Shown here one piece after another: positions 18,067 through 26,531 of a stretch of 51,418 nt of DNA (position 1 is the stretch's first letter; each line of letters opens with the position of its first letter). The DNA is from Sediminicola sp047612485 (GTDB taxonomy: Bacteria; Bacteroidota; Bacteroidia; Flavobacteriales; Flavobacteriaceae). Location of the stretch: assembly GCA_047612485.1 (NCBI GenBank), contig JBLGAT010000009.1, forward strand, positions 1 through 51,418. The letters are read 5' to 3'. The position numbers and the translations under genes are program-made. The notes below the pieces were generated by a model that saw only the letters and a list, made by a program, of their open reading frames with translations, was not told the origin of the DNA and searched no databases.

Positions 18067-18074
18067 CAAAAGTA
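18067..18074 (-). promoter_or_regulatory. -7 promoter box of the SerB-SerA gene
   Basis: On the minus strand TACTTTTG (18074 to 18067) fits TAnnTTTG. The predicted start near 18060 gives a leader of about 15 bases to the ATG at 18045 and excludes the upstream in-frame TTG at 18069. Confidence 0.65.
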
Positions 18075-18277
18075 AAAATTAAATTTCTTCAAATTGGCTA
18101 TTTTCAGTTAAAAAGGGTTTCGCGTTAGCTTTCTCACAAAATTGCTGCCAATATCATTTTATATCACATTAAAAATTATAAAATCCCTATTTACAACATG
18201 CCGAGTAGTCTAGTTTTACCCAAAACCTTAAACGAAAAAATGGAGAATACGCACTTGATACCATGCTATTGGACCTA

Positions 18278-18976
18278 CTACATACTCACATAAAGAAAAC
18301 CCGTAAGAATGGCAATTCCAAAACTCAACAAAGTTCCTATCAAAATATATTCAGTAAGCTTCCTGTTGTTGCTTTCTTTTAGGTCATTAAATCTAAAAAC
18401 CGATTTGGCAGTGATCAGCAACCCAATGACCTCCCATCTTCCCATGATAATAAAGAGCAACACAAATAAACGTTCAATTATTCCAATATACTTTCCTGCA
18501 TTGGGGAGTGACTTGTGATCTAATTGAATCTGATCTGAAAATCCTTCCAACAACTTGCCCATGATCACTCCTGCTGGAAAGGTCACAAATACCAAGGCCA
18601 AAATCAACGCCCAATCCAAGTGTTGAAACAGGGTTATGGTATGCCCCACAAGGTTGTTGTAATAAACGCAAACATACAGCACTACAATGTGTAGGGCTTG
18701 ATCCATAAAAAAAAGAACGTTCTTTTTCTTTGTCCATATACCAGCATATAATTTTAGTAGATCTATTGCGAAATGTGAAAAACAAATGAGCAATGCCAAT
18801 TTCCAATAGCCAATATCCCACAACAGTATTATTATGAGCAGAAAATGGATGAGGGTATGGAAATAAAGGTATTTTGATTTTACCTTATTCGCCTCCTTAT
18901 GTATGACCCATTTGTTGGGTTGTAAGACAAAATCACCAATTAAATGAGCCAATATTAGCTTGATAAATAGAATCAT
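18278..18976 (-). CDS. DUF3307 domain-containing membrane protein
   Basis: A 232-residue polytopic membrane protein with about six hydrophobic segments. The N-terminal half (residues 1-110) fits DUF3307: HLIGDFVLQPNKWVIHKEAN, YLYFHTLIHFLLIIILLW, CFSHFAIDLLKLY, FFMDQALHIVVLYV. Four His/Asp pairs at i and i+4 (H11/D15, H40/H44, H68/D72, D92/H96) lie in or at the edges of membrane helices. The second half (about 115-232) is hydrophobic with a basic loop. The start codon overlaps the satD stop by four bases (ATGA-type coupling), so the two are translated together. The function is unknown. Confidence 0.85.
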   Translation of the reverse strand: MILFIKLILAHLIGDFVLQPNKWVIHKEANKVKSKYLYFHTLIHFLLIIILLWDIGYWKLALLICFSHFAIDLLKLYAGIWTKKKNVLFFMDQALHIVVLYVCVYYNNLVGHTITLFQHLDWALILALVFVTFPAGVIMGKLLEGFSDQIQLDHKSLPNAGKYIGIIERLFVLLFIIMGRWEVIGLLITAKSVFRFNDLKESNNRKLTEYILIGTLLSFGIAILTGFLYVSM

Positions 18977-19584
18977 ATTTTATGTTCATTTATAGTATTA
19001 TCATAAAAATTGAGTACCTCAAAAACCAGGTCTGCTTTGGCCCTCTTCAATCGCTGACTTACGGCAGATTGTTTGATCTGTAGCACATCGGCCATTTCCT
19101 GTTGGGAGCTTTCGGGCTTTTGAAGTGACAAGGCCACAATTTCAGCAGAAACAATGGACCAATTGTCCATAAATTCCAAAGCTAGTTTGAAAATGAGGTT
19201 TAGGGTGACATCTTTATTTTTATTGGAAGTGGCTATGGCCAAATTCAGTTTTTGCTCTTTAAGTGTTTCAAATGTTCTGCCCGAAAATTGGTAGGCCGTT
19301 CCATTGGATTCACTGATCCCGTCCCCGCTGTAACTTTCTTCCCCTATGCCAATGGCCATGCGGACATCCAAGCCCTTGAACTGCTTTATCAGGGATTTTA
19401 TTTCAATCGCTACTTTTAATGCTTTTATGGGATCTACCTTTAACTGAAATTCATCGCCCCTGTAAATATCCCATTCCCTTGGGGTATTGCCCAATGTTAA
19501 CAAATAGGCCTTTAGTCCCACCATCCAATCCGAAACCTTATAGGCGTCCGAATTTATAATATCTCCTGTTATAATTGCAATCAT
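18973..19584 (-). CDS. SatD family protein with C-terminal helix-turn-helix
   Basis: A 203-residue protein matching the SatD family, named after the sat operon of Streptococcus mutans linked to secretion and acid tolerance; the molecular function is not established. The N-terminal part has motifs reminiscent of class III nucleotidyl cyclases: ITGDIINS (D8), YRGDEFQL (D44), DVRMAIGIGE, and NGTAYQFSGRTFE with Q99 and R103 where cyclases carry N and R. The C-terminal part (about 155-190, SSQQEMADVLQIKQSAVSQRLKRAK) is a clear helix-turn-helix. It is coupled to the DUF3307 gene by a four-base overlap. Cyclase-like ancestry is my inference and activity is not implied. Confidence 0.82.
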   Translation of the reverse strand: MIAIITGDIINSDAYKVSDWMVGLKAYLLTLGNTPREWDIYRGDEFQLKVDPIKALKVAIEIKSLIKQFKGLDVRMAIGIGEESYSGDGISESNGTAYQFSGRTFETLKEQKLNLAIATSNKNKDVTLNLIFKLALEFMDNWSIVSAEIVALSLQKPESSQQEMADVLQIKQSAVSQRLKRAKADLVFEVLNFYDNTINEHKI

Positions 19585-19592
19585 ATTTTATA

Positions 19593-19637
19593 AGCTATAA
19601 AGCTAATATATAAAAATATAAGTAAATATGCTAATAT
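19593..19637 (-). promoter_or_regulatory. AT-rich repeat cluster upstream of satD, possible operator
   Basis: Just upstream of satD (start 19584) the plus strand shows AGCTATAA (19593) and AGCTAATA (19601) eight bases apart, and GCTAATAT at 19602-19609 and again at 19630-19637. Direct repeats in this position could be bound by the SatD helix-turn-helix for autoregulation; this is a suggestion only, because the region is very AT-rich. Confidence 0.3.
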
Positions 19638-19665
19638 TAAGGTTTATTAGGTATTAAGCTGCTAT

Positions 19666-20118
19666 TCAGAACCATCGTCTCACTTTTATACAGTACTGTT
19701 GGTAATCCTTCCCGTAAAGCTTGACCAAAGCTTCTTCTTCGGGGATAATCTGATATGCGTTCATATAGGAAACAAATCCGGCAGCCAAGAGCGTATTAAA
19801 TACATTCCCCAACCAAAGACCAAAAGCCAACAAGAGTAACAGAAGCGCTAAATACATGGGATTTCTAGAGAAACTATAAGCACCATTGGTTACCAGGCGC
19901 GAACTTTTTGAGGGAGTTAAGGGGTCTATGGATGTTTTAGCCCTAATAAACTGGAACAAGGAGATACAACCTATAGTTATGGCCAAAACCAATAAAATCC
20001 TCAGTAGCCAAAGACGACCAAAAAAATCAAATTCCCCTACAGGCAGCAACAAATCCAATACGTACATAAAACCCCCAAAAATGACAAAAATGAGAGCAGG
20101 GGGCAATTTTAATTTCAT
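19666..20118 (-). CDS. Isoprenylcysteine carboxyl methyltransferase-like (PEMT/ICMT) membrane protein
   Basis: A 150-residue integral membrane protein with four hydrophobic stretches (LIFVIFGGFMYVLDLLL, LLRILLVLAITIGCISLFQF, MYLALLLLLLAFGLWL, TLLAAGFVSYMNAY). The family signature follows: LVTNGAYSFSRNPMYLA, then PEEEALVKLYGKDYQQYCIKVRRW, the SAM-binding C-terminal motif. Such proteins methylate small or lipid substrates in the membrane; the substrate is unknown. The ATG at 20118 is preferred over a GTG at 20187, which would leave only 28 bases for the divergent rdgB promoter and adds a polar segment before the first helix. Confidence 0.85.
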   Translation of the reverse strand: MKLKLPPALIFVIFGGFMYVLDLLLPVGEFDFFGRLWLLRILLVLAITIGCISLFQFIRAKTSIDPLTPSKSSRLVTNGAYSFSRNPMYLALLLLLLAFGLWLGNVFNTLLAAGFVSYMNAYQIIPEEEALVKLYGKDYQQYCIKVRRWF

Positions 20119-20215
20119 AGCAAAAAATCTATTAGGATTTAAATTTAGTAATTTTGAACGAGCATTTATCAATGCAATAGAAGACACTTCAACATACTAT
20201 AAATAGTACATAAAC

Positions 20216-20794
20216 ATGGAACTCGTATTTGCCACCCACAACAAGAACAAATTCAAAGAAGTCCAACTGCTCCTGCCCAAGCATATCACATTACGTTCTT
20301 TGGATGATATTGGCTGTTTCGATGAAATTCCAGAAACCGCAGATTCCATAGAGGGGAACGCCATTATCAAGGCAAATTTTGTCACTGAACACTATGGCTA
20401 TGCCTGTTTTGCCGATGATACGGGACTTTTGGTTGATGCCCTTAATGGTGCCCCCGGAGTATATTCAGCAAGATATGCTGGAGAAGGTAAAAGTTCAGAA
20501 GACAACATGGACAAATTACTCAGAGAAATGGAAGGCGAGACCAATAGGGAAGCCTGCTTTAAGACAACGATCGCACTACATCTCGAAAGGGAAAAGATAT
20601 TGTTCAATGGAATAGCCTTAGGTGAAATAACCGAAGAGAAATTTGGGGAAGGTGGTTTTGGTTACGATCCCATCTTTAAGCCAAAAGGATACGACAAGAC
20701 TTTTGCCGAGCTCCCATTGACAGTAAAAAATGAGATCAGCCATAGGGGTAAGGCCATGAAACAATTAATAGGCTTTTTAAAAAATTTGGAATAA
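20216..20794 (+). CDS. rdgB: RdgB/HAM1 non-canonical purine NTP pyrophosphatase
   Basis: A 192-residue house-cleaning enzyme that hydrolyses dITP, ITP and XTP to monophosphates and keeps deaminated purines out of DNA and RNA. Signatures are MELVFATHNKNKFKEVQ at the N-terminus, FADDTGLLVDALNGAPGVYSARYAG, FGEGGFGYDPIFKPKG and KNEISHRGKAMKQL near the end. Length is standard. It is divergent from the ICMT-like gene. About 320 bases without a gene follow before the helicase. Confidence 0.97.
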   Translation: MELVFATHNKNKFKEVQLLLPKHITLRSLDDIGCFDEIPETADSIEGNAIIKANFVTEHYGYACFADDTGLLVDALNGAPGVYSARYAGEGKSSEDNMDKLLREMEGETNREACFKTTIALHLEREKILFNGIALGEITEEKFGEGGFGYDPIFKPKGYDKTFAELPLTVKNEISHRGKAMKQLIGFLKNLE

Positions 20795-21115
20795 TAGTTC
20801 CTGCACCAATCAAAAAAGAAGAAAGCAAGCACTTAAAACTACCTCAGAAAAAATATTATTGCCGATAGCCCTCCCCCATAAGGTATATTTCTAAAGTCGA
20901 AGGCGTTGATATTCTATTGGTTATGCCCTTGAAAGGCCCTTCTTTACTGGACCTCAAAGTATTACGACACTTATAGCTGTTATGTCAAAAATTAACAGTA
21001 ATTTTGCCGCTTGAATTAACGCCGCTGGTATAGCATGTGTTGCGCTGAGTATAATAGGTTATAAAGAATAATCGCTCTATGCAACATTCATATTTGCGAT
21101 TAAGAATAACATATT
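20795..21115 (+). promoter_or_regulatory. Non-coding region with promoter and long leader of the DEAD-box helicase
   Basis: This 321-base stretch has no convincing gene. TAATTTTG (20999-21006) fits the TAnnTTTG box and would start transcription near 21013, giving an unusually long leader of about 100 bases before the ATG at 21116. The leader holds an inverted repeat, AATCGC (21070-21075) and GCGATT (21096-21101), that could fold near the start codon. Long structured leaders are typical of cold-induced RNA helicase genes, so cold regulation is possible but unproven. I see nothing definite in 20795-20990. Confidence 0.5.
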
Positions 21116-22960
21116 ATGACGAAGTTTGAAGCACTGGGACTAGAGAAGTCCTTACTTGACGCTATTTCTGATTTAGGTTTTGAAACCCCTTCAGAAGTAC
21201 AAGAAAAAGCAATTCCAATTTTATTGGCAGATGACACGGATTTGGTAGCCTTGGCCCAAACCGGAACAGGTAAAACCGCAGCTTTTGGTTTTCCACTTAT
21301 CCAAAAAATAGACAAAAACAGCAAAACTACCCAGGGGTTGATCCTTTCACCTACCAGGGAATTATGTATGCAGATCACCAATGAACTACAATTGTATGCA
21401 AAATACGAAAGAAGTATCAACGTGGTTGCCATTTATGGTGGTGCAAGTATTTCCGATCAAGCAAGACAAATAAAACGTGGCGCCCAAATCATTGTGGCTA
21501 CACCAGGCCGTATGAAAGATATGATCGGTCGTGGAATGGTCGATATTTCAAAAATCGACTATTGTATTCTTGATGAGGCTGATGAAATGCTGAATATGGG
21601 CTTTATGGAGGACATCAAAGATATCCTTTCCAATACCCCAAAAGAAAAATCTACATGGTTATTCTCTGCAACGATGCCCAAAGAAGTAGCAACGATTGCA
21701 AAGAAATTCATGAACAATCCACAGGAAATTACTGTGGGTGCAAAAAATTCAGGAGCAACTACAGTACAGCACGAATATTATGTAGCTGGCGGTAGGGATC
21801 GTTATCCTGTACTTAAAAGATTGGCCGATACCAATCCTGATATTTTTTCTGTAATTTTTTGTAGAACCAAAAGGGACACACAAAGAGTTGCTGAAAAATT
21901 GATCGAAGATGGATACAATGCAGGAGCACTTCACGGAGATTTAAGCCAGAACCAAAGGGATTTGGTAATGAACTCCTTCCGTAAAAAACAAATACAAATG
22001 TTGGTGGCAACAGATGTTGCAGCCAGAGGTATTGATGTGGATGACATTACACATGTTATCAATTACCAATTACCTGATGAAATAGAAACGTACACTCACC
22101 GTAGTGGACGAACTGGAAGAGCTGGTAAATCTGGTATCTCCATGGTCATCATTACCCGTAGCGAATTACGCAAGATAAAGGCTATTGAAAATAAGATCAA
22201 TCAGAAGTTCATCTCCAAAAAAGTCCCAACGGGAATGGAGATATGTGAAATTCAATTGTATCACCTTGCCAATAAAATTAAAGAAACCTCTATTAACGAG
22301 GAAGTAGAAAACTATTTACCTGCCATCAATGATGTATTTAAAGGTATAGACAGAGAAGAATTGATTAAAAAAATTATCTCTGTTGAGTTTACACGTTTCT
22401 TTAATTATTACAACAAAACGAAGGATTTAAACACTTCAGATTCAGGTGATCGTAGAAATGATTCTGATGGCCCAGCACAGATTCCAAGCGACGGCTCTGT
22501 TCGTTATTTCATCAATGTTGGTGAAAAAGATGATTACGACTGGATGTCTTTAAAGGATTTCTTAAGAGACACTCTTAACGTAGGTCAGGATGATATTTAC
22601 AAGGTAGACGTTAAGGAAAGTTTCTCTTTCTTTAATACCGATGCTTCAGTAACAGAACTAATACTAAAAACCTTTACCGACTTTAAGTTGGATGGAAGAT
22701 TCATTAATGTTGAAATTTCCAAGAATCCCGGCGGTGGCGGTGGCGGAAGCCGTGGAGGCGGAAGCCGTGGCGGAGGCGGAAGTCGTGGAGGCGGAAGACG
22801 CAGCGAATCTTTCGGCGGAAGACGCAGCAGCGGTGGCGGAGACAGCGATCGTGGCAGTAGGGATCGCAGCCGAGGAAAAGGCCGTGAGCGAAGTGCTTCT
22901 GACAGCAGAAAAAAAGACTCCGGAAGTAAGTCGTCCAAAAAGAAAAACGGCTTCTTTTAG
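21116..22960 (+). CDS. DEAD-box ATP-dependent RNA helicase with DbpA-type RNA-binding domain and RGG tail
   Basis: A 614-residue RNA helicase of the DeaD/CsdA type, likely for ribosome assembly and mRNA unwinding. The core runs over residues 1-370: Q motif with FETPSEVQEKAIP, AQTGTGKT, PTRELCMQI, TPGRMKDM, DEADEMLNMG, SATMP, and HRSGRTGRAGKSG. A DbpA-like RNA-binding domain lies at about 460-540 (RYFINVGEKDDYDWMSLKDF, LDGRFINVEISKNPGG). The tail (about 540-614) is a low-complexity glycine/arginine/serine repeat ending in lysines (SKKKNGFF), likely to bind RNA or promote condensation. A leader of about 100 bases precedes it and a strong terminator follows. Confidence 0.96.
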   Translation: MTKFEALGLEKSLLDAISDLGFETPSEVQEKAIPILLADDTDLVALAQTGTGKTAAFGFPLIQKIDKNSKTTQGLILSPTRELCMQITNELQLYAKYERSINVVAIYGGASISDQARQIKRGAQIIVATPGRMKDMIGRGMVDISKIDYCILDEADEMLNMGFMEDIKDILSNTPKEKSTWLFSATMPKEVATIAKKFMNNPQEITVGAKNSGATTVQHEYYVAGGRDRYPVLKRLADTNPDIFSVIFCRTKRDTQRVAEKLIEDGYNAGALHGDLSQNQRDLVMNSFRKKQIQMLVATDVAARGIDVDDITHVINYQLPDEIETYTHRSGRTGRAGKSGISMVIITRSELRKIKAIENKINQKFISKKVPTGMEICEIQLYHLANKIKETSINEEVENYLPAINDVFKGIDREELIKKIISVEFTRFFNYYNKTKDLNTSDSGDRRNDSDGPAQIPSDGSVRYFINVGEKDDYDWMSLKDFLRDTLNVGQDDIYKVDVKESFSFFNTDASVTELILKTFTDFKLDGRFINVEISKNPGGGGGGSRGGGSRGGGGSRGGGRRSESFGGRRSSGGGDSDRGSRDRSRGKGRERSASDSRKKDSGSKSSKKKNGFF

Positions 22961-22973
22961 TTAATTGTATATT

Positions 22974-23001
22974 AAAAAAATACGCTTCGGCGTATTTTTT
23001 T
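22974..23001 (+). terminator. Terminator of the DEAD-box helicase gene
   Basis: Stem ATACGC / GCGTAT closed by a stable TTCG tetraloop, flanked by seven A and seven T, 13 bases after the helicase stop. An in-frame TTG at 22965 would run the next gene through this hairpin, which argues against that start. Confidence 0.92.
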
Positions 23002-23036
23002 GTTTAGTTTACTGTCTCAAAAAAGGATTTAGATTA

Positions 23037-23816
23037 ATGAGGTACTTTTTATTTACTTGCGCTATCATGTTCAGTATTCTTGGATTTGCCCAAGAAAATC
23101 AAAATACCAACGATTCGGAAAAAGTAATTGCGGTTGTGGTAAATGCCCAAACAGAAGAGCTTTTAGAGAGCGTCCACGTTATCAACCTAAATCAAGTAAA
23201 GGGTACCATTACCAACCAGAAGGGAGAATTCTCCATTACAGCGGCTGTAAACGATACCCTTTATCTTTCCTATCTTGGTTTTAAGACCCAGAAAATTAGG
23301 GTTACCAATGATATGTTCAAGTTTAAGAACACCAAAATTGCCCTAACAGAATTGGCATATGCCTTAGAAGAGGTAATCGTTAAACCCTACCAACTTACAG
23401 GATATTTGGAGATTGATGTAAAAAACCTCCCTATCAATGAGGGTTTTCAGTACAGCATATCCGGACTCTCCAAGAGTTATGAGGCGGGAAGCAAAAATCC
23501 CAGTGCCGTATCCAAGGTTTTGGGAGCTATTCTTAACCCAGCAGATTTACTTCGGAATCTCTTTGGCAAAAAACCAAAGGAAATGAGGAAATTGAGAATG
23601 GTTAAAGAAGAAGATGAGATTAGGGACCTTCTGGCCTCTAAGTTTGATCGCGAACTGCTCACGGAATTATTACAGATTGAAAAAGTTGACATTGAGGACA
23701 TCCTTAACAACTGTAACTACTCCAGTTCTTTTATAAAAACGGCAAATGATCTTCAAATACTGGATGCAATTAGCAGCTGTTATGAAGATTTTAAAGTGCT
23801 CAACAGAAAAAGATAG
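23037..23816 (+). CDS. Secreted protein with carboxypeptidase-regulatory-like domain
   Basis: A 259-residue exported protein. A signal peptide (about residues 1-19, ending GFAQ) is followed by a CarboxypepD_reg-like beta-sandwich at about residues 30-110 (VVVNAQTEELLESVHVINLNQ, GTITNQKGEFSI, LYLSYLGFKTQ), the module found at the N-terminus of TonB receptors but here standing alone. The C-terminal half (about 130-259) is charged and helical with no recognised domain. Such stand-alone proteins are common in Bacteroidota; the function is unknown. The ATG at 23037 is chosen because it leads into the signal peptide and lies after the helicase terminator. Confidence 0.85.
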   Translation: MRYFLFTCAIMFSILGFAQENQNTNDSEKVIAVVVNAQTEELLESVHVINLNQVKGTITNQKGEFSITAAVNDTLYLSYLGFKTQKIRVTNDMFKFKNTKIALTELAYALEEVIVKPYQLTGYLEIDVKNLPINEGFQYSISGLSKSYEAGSKNPSAVSKVLGAILNPADLLRNLFGKKPKEMRKLRMVKEEDEIRDLLASKFDRELLTELLQIEKVDIEDILNNCNYSSSFIKTANDLQILDAISSCYEDFKVLNRKR

Positions 23817-23946
23817 GATACCCATTCCCGGACTATCTCAAACCGCTTTTATTCATGATCATCAAAAATGAATGGAACAATTGCCTTGATGAAATAAATT
23901 TTCATTTTCAAATATCATTTTATAGCTTTAAACAAAATTGTAGGAA

Positions 23947-25641
23947 ATGAAAAAACTGCTGATTGCGACTGCAATTATTGCCATTACATTAGCTTGTAAA
24001 GAGGAAAAAAAACAAACGGTTGCTGATGTCAAGATTGCAACAGATTCAATTCCTACTTCGAAACCCACCAAGCCCTTTGTTTGGGAAGCCGCCAATATTT
24101 ACTTTTTACTGACCGATCGTTTTAACAACGGTAATCCAGACAATGATATCAATTACGAAAGAAACGAGGAGACCGGCGAATTAAGAGGTTTTATGGGTGG
24201 TGACATTGAGGGAATCACAAAAAAAATAGAAGAAGGATATTTTACAGATCTTGGTATAAATGCCATTTGGTTCACCCCCGTTGTGGAGCAAATCCACGGA
24301 GGCACTGATGAAGGCACAGGAATGACCTATGGCTATCATGGATACTGGGCAAAGGATTGGACGGCATTGGATCCGAATTTTGGAACCAAAAAAAATTTGG
24401 AAAAACTTATCAAGACCGCCCACAATAAAGGTATTCGCGTACTATTGGATGTTGTGTTGAACCACACTGGTCCTGTTACCGAGCAGGATCCTGTTTGGCC
24501 CTCGGATTGGGTTCGTACAGATCCTGTTTGCCAATTTACTACCTATGAGAACACAACAAGTTGTGCCCTTGTCAATAATCTTCCAGACATCCGTACAGAA
24601 ACGGACGAAGCCGTAGAGATTCCCGATGCCCTCTTGGCCAAATGGAAAAAAGAAGGCCGTTTGAGCAATGAATTGGATGAACTACAATTATTTTTTGAGC
24701 GTACCGGTTATTCCCGGGCACCCCGTTTTTATATTATCAAATGGCTAACCGATTATGTGAACGATTACGGCATTGATGGATTTAGGGTGGATACCGTAAA
24801 ACATTCTACGGAACAAGCTTGGGCCGAGTTGTACAAAGAGGCCTCCTATGCCTTCGATACCTGGAAAAAGAAACATCCAGATCAAATTATGGATAAAAAT
24901 CCATTCTATATGGTGGGCGAGGTATACAATTATGGAATTTCTGGAGGAAGGGAATATGATTTTGGTGATAAAAAAGTAGATTATTTCAACTATGGCTTTA
25001 AAGGTCTCATCAATTTTGAATTGAAATATGATGCACAGAGCAAGGATTATGAAAAGGTGTTCAAGAAATACCATGAACTATTAAATACCAAGTTAAAAGG
25101 TAAGAGTGTCGTAAATTACCTGACGTCCCATGATGATGGAAGCCCGTTCGACAAAGATCGAAAAACACCCTATTACGATGCCAATATTTTATTGTTGACC
25201 CCTGGGGCCTCCCAAATATATTATGGGGATGAAACCTCTAGAAACCTAACAATAGAAGGTACACAAGGAGATGCCACCTTAAGGTCCTTTATGAATTGGG
25301 GAGAATTGGATAGCATTCCAGAAAAACAATTAATTCTTAAACACTGGCAAAAATTGGGTCAGTTTAGAAATAACCATCCAGCTGTAGGTGCTGGGGACCA
25401 TAAAATGATCACTAAAGAACCGTATGTGTTTAGTAGGAGCTATGCCAATACCGAATTTAAGGATAAGGTTGTGGTAGGTCTAGACCTACCACAAGGCAAA
25501 AAAGAAATTTCCGTAAAAGGATTTTTTGGGGACGGCACCAAGCTTTTGGATACCTTCTCAAATACGGAAGTAGAGGTCAAGAACGGCAAAGTATCCTTGG
25601 ACAATGGATTCGATATGGTGCTTTTGGAGCTCAAAAATTAA
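23947..25641 (+). CDS. GH13 alpha-amylase family lipoprotein
   Basis: A 564-residue glycoside hydrolase family 13 enzyme anchored as a lipoprotein (ITLAC, lipid on C17). The catalytic barrel shows region I DVVLNH (D168), region II GFRVDTVKH (nucleophile D282), region III VGEVYNY (acid/base E325) and region IV TSHDDG (D396). Family knowledge suggests hydrolysis of alpha-1,4-glucans or short maltooligosaccharides at the cell envelope. No SusC/SusD pair lies nearby, so it is not part of an obvious polysaccharide utilisation locus. An apparent C-terminal beta domain (from about 480) ends the protein. Precise substrate cannot be judged. Confidence 0.93.
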   Translation: MKKLLIATAIIAITLACKEEKKQTVADVKIATDSIPTSKPTKPFVWEAANIYFLLTDRFNNGNPDNDINYERNEETGELRGFMGGDIEGITKKIEEGYFTDLGINAIWFTPVVEQIHGGTDEGTGMTYGYHGYWAKDWTALDPNFGTKKNLEKLIKTAHNKGIRVLLDVVLNHTGPVTEQDPVWPSDWVRTDPVCQFTTYENTTSCALVNNLPDIRTETDEAVEIPDALLAKWKKEGRLSNELDELQLFFERTGYSRAPRFYIIKWLTDYVNDYGIDGFRVDTVKHSTEQAWAELYKEASYAFDTWKKKHPDQIMDKNPFYMVGEVYNYGISGGREYDFGDKKVDYFNYGFKGLINFELKYDAQSKDYEKVFKKYHELLNTKLKGKSVVNYLTSHDDGSPFDKDRKTPYYDANILLLTPGASQIYYGDETSRNLTIEGTQGDATLRSFMNWGELDSIPEKQLILKHWQKLGQFRNNHPAVGAGDHKMITKEPYVFSRSYANTEFKDKVVVGLDLPQGKKEISVKGFFGDGTKLLDTFSNTEVEVKNGKVSLDNGFDMVLLELKN

Positions 25642-25704
25642 GCAGACCACAACAGATAATTTAATTATTTCGAAAGCCCGCTTAAAACACCTTTTTTACC
25701 ACAA

Positions 25705-26529
25705 ATGAAGATAAACAGGAGGAATTTTGTCATAAGACTGCTCACTGGGGTTACCGGTATTTTTGGACTCTTGGTATTGGATGGATTCTGGTTTGAGAAG
25801 TATATCATTAGTTGGACAGAATACGATATTTCTGGACGTGAGGACCAAAAGATCAAGGCCATTCAAATTACCGATATGCACTTGGATGAAATTAAGACAT
25901 TTCATCATGCCATAGCACATCGTATCAACCAAGAACAACCGGACGTCCTATTTATTACAGGTGATGCCATCAACTACGATAGCAAGATGCCTTTACTCAA
26001 CAATTTTCTAAGTTTAATTGATCGTACGATTTATAAGGTAGCCATTTTGGGTAATGTTGAATATTCCGGAAACGTGGATATCCAAGCCTTAAAAAAGGTG
26101 TACCAAGATCACAATGGAGAGCTCTTGGTGAATGAAAATTGTAGTCTAAAAAAAGGGGATAGAGCCCTTAACATCATCGGTTTGGATGACTATATAGGTG
26201 GCAATGCAGATTTTTATAAAGCCGCCAAAAACGTAAATAAATCTATGGAGACCATTGTCCTCAACCATTGTCCGGGCTACCGGGACGATATAGAACGCAT
26301 CAATAGACGTTTGGGAACCAATATAAAACTGATCCTATCAGGCCATACACATGGAGGGCAAATAACATTTTTTGGAAAGATATTATTTACCCCTGGAGGA
26401 AGTGGCAGGTACGTAAAAGGTTGGTATGAAAGTACGGAGACCAAAATGTATGTCTCCAAAGGAATAGGCACCAGCGTAATACCCGTTAGGTTTGGAGCAA
26501 GGGCCGAGGCCTCGATATTTTATATTTGA
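25705..26529 (+). CDS. Metallophosphoesterase with altered GNH motif
   Basis: A 274-residue calcineurin-like phosphoesterase anchored by an N-terminal hydrophobic segment (about residues 8-27). It resembles the YkuE/LpxH-distant group. Motifs seen: ITDMHLD (D57, H59), ITGDAIN (D87), LGNVEY (N117 with V118 where the family normally has H or sometimes W), LNHCPG, and SGHTHGGQ. The metal ligands are kept but the usual catalytic histidine of GNHD/E is absent, so activity may be changed. The C-terminal segment (RYVKGWYES, YVSKGIGTSVIPVRFGARAE) is typical of this branch. The stop is two bases from the convergent VOC gene. Confidence 0.9.
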   Translation: MKINRRNFVIRLLTGVTGIFGLLVLDGFWFEKYIISWTEYDISGREDQKIKAIQITDMHLDEIKTFHHAIAHRINQEQPDVLFITGDAINYDSKMPLLNNFLSLIDRTIYKVAILGNVEYSGNVDIQALKKVYQDHNGELLVNENCSLKKGDRALNIIGLDDYIGGNADFYKAAKNVNKSMETIVLNHCPGYRDDIERINRRLGTNIKLILSGHTHGGQITFFGKILFTPGGSGRYVKGWYESTETKMYVSKGIGTSVIPVRFGARAEASIFYI

Positions 26530-26531
26530 GA

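Noticed and set aside
18046..18069. Upstream TTG start of the SerB-SerA gene
   Set aside because: The TTG lies within the -7 promoter box, so it would not be transcribed.
22692..22964. A 90-residue alanine/valine/glutamate-rich open frame inside the helicase gene
   Set aside because: It is the +1 frame of the glycine/arginine-coding repeat and has the biased composition expected of such a shadow.
22965..23036. Upstream TTG start of the carboxypeptidase-regulatory-domain protein
   Set aside because: It would place the helicase terminator inside the coding region and delay the signal peptide.
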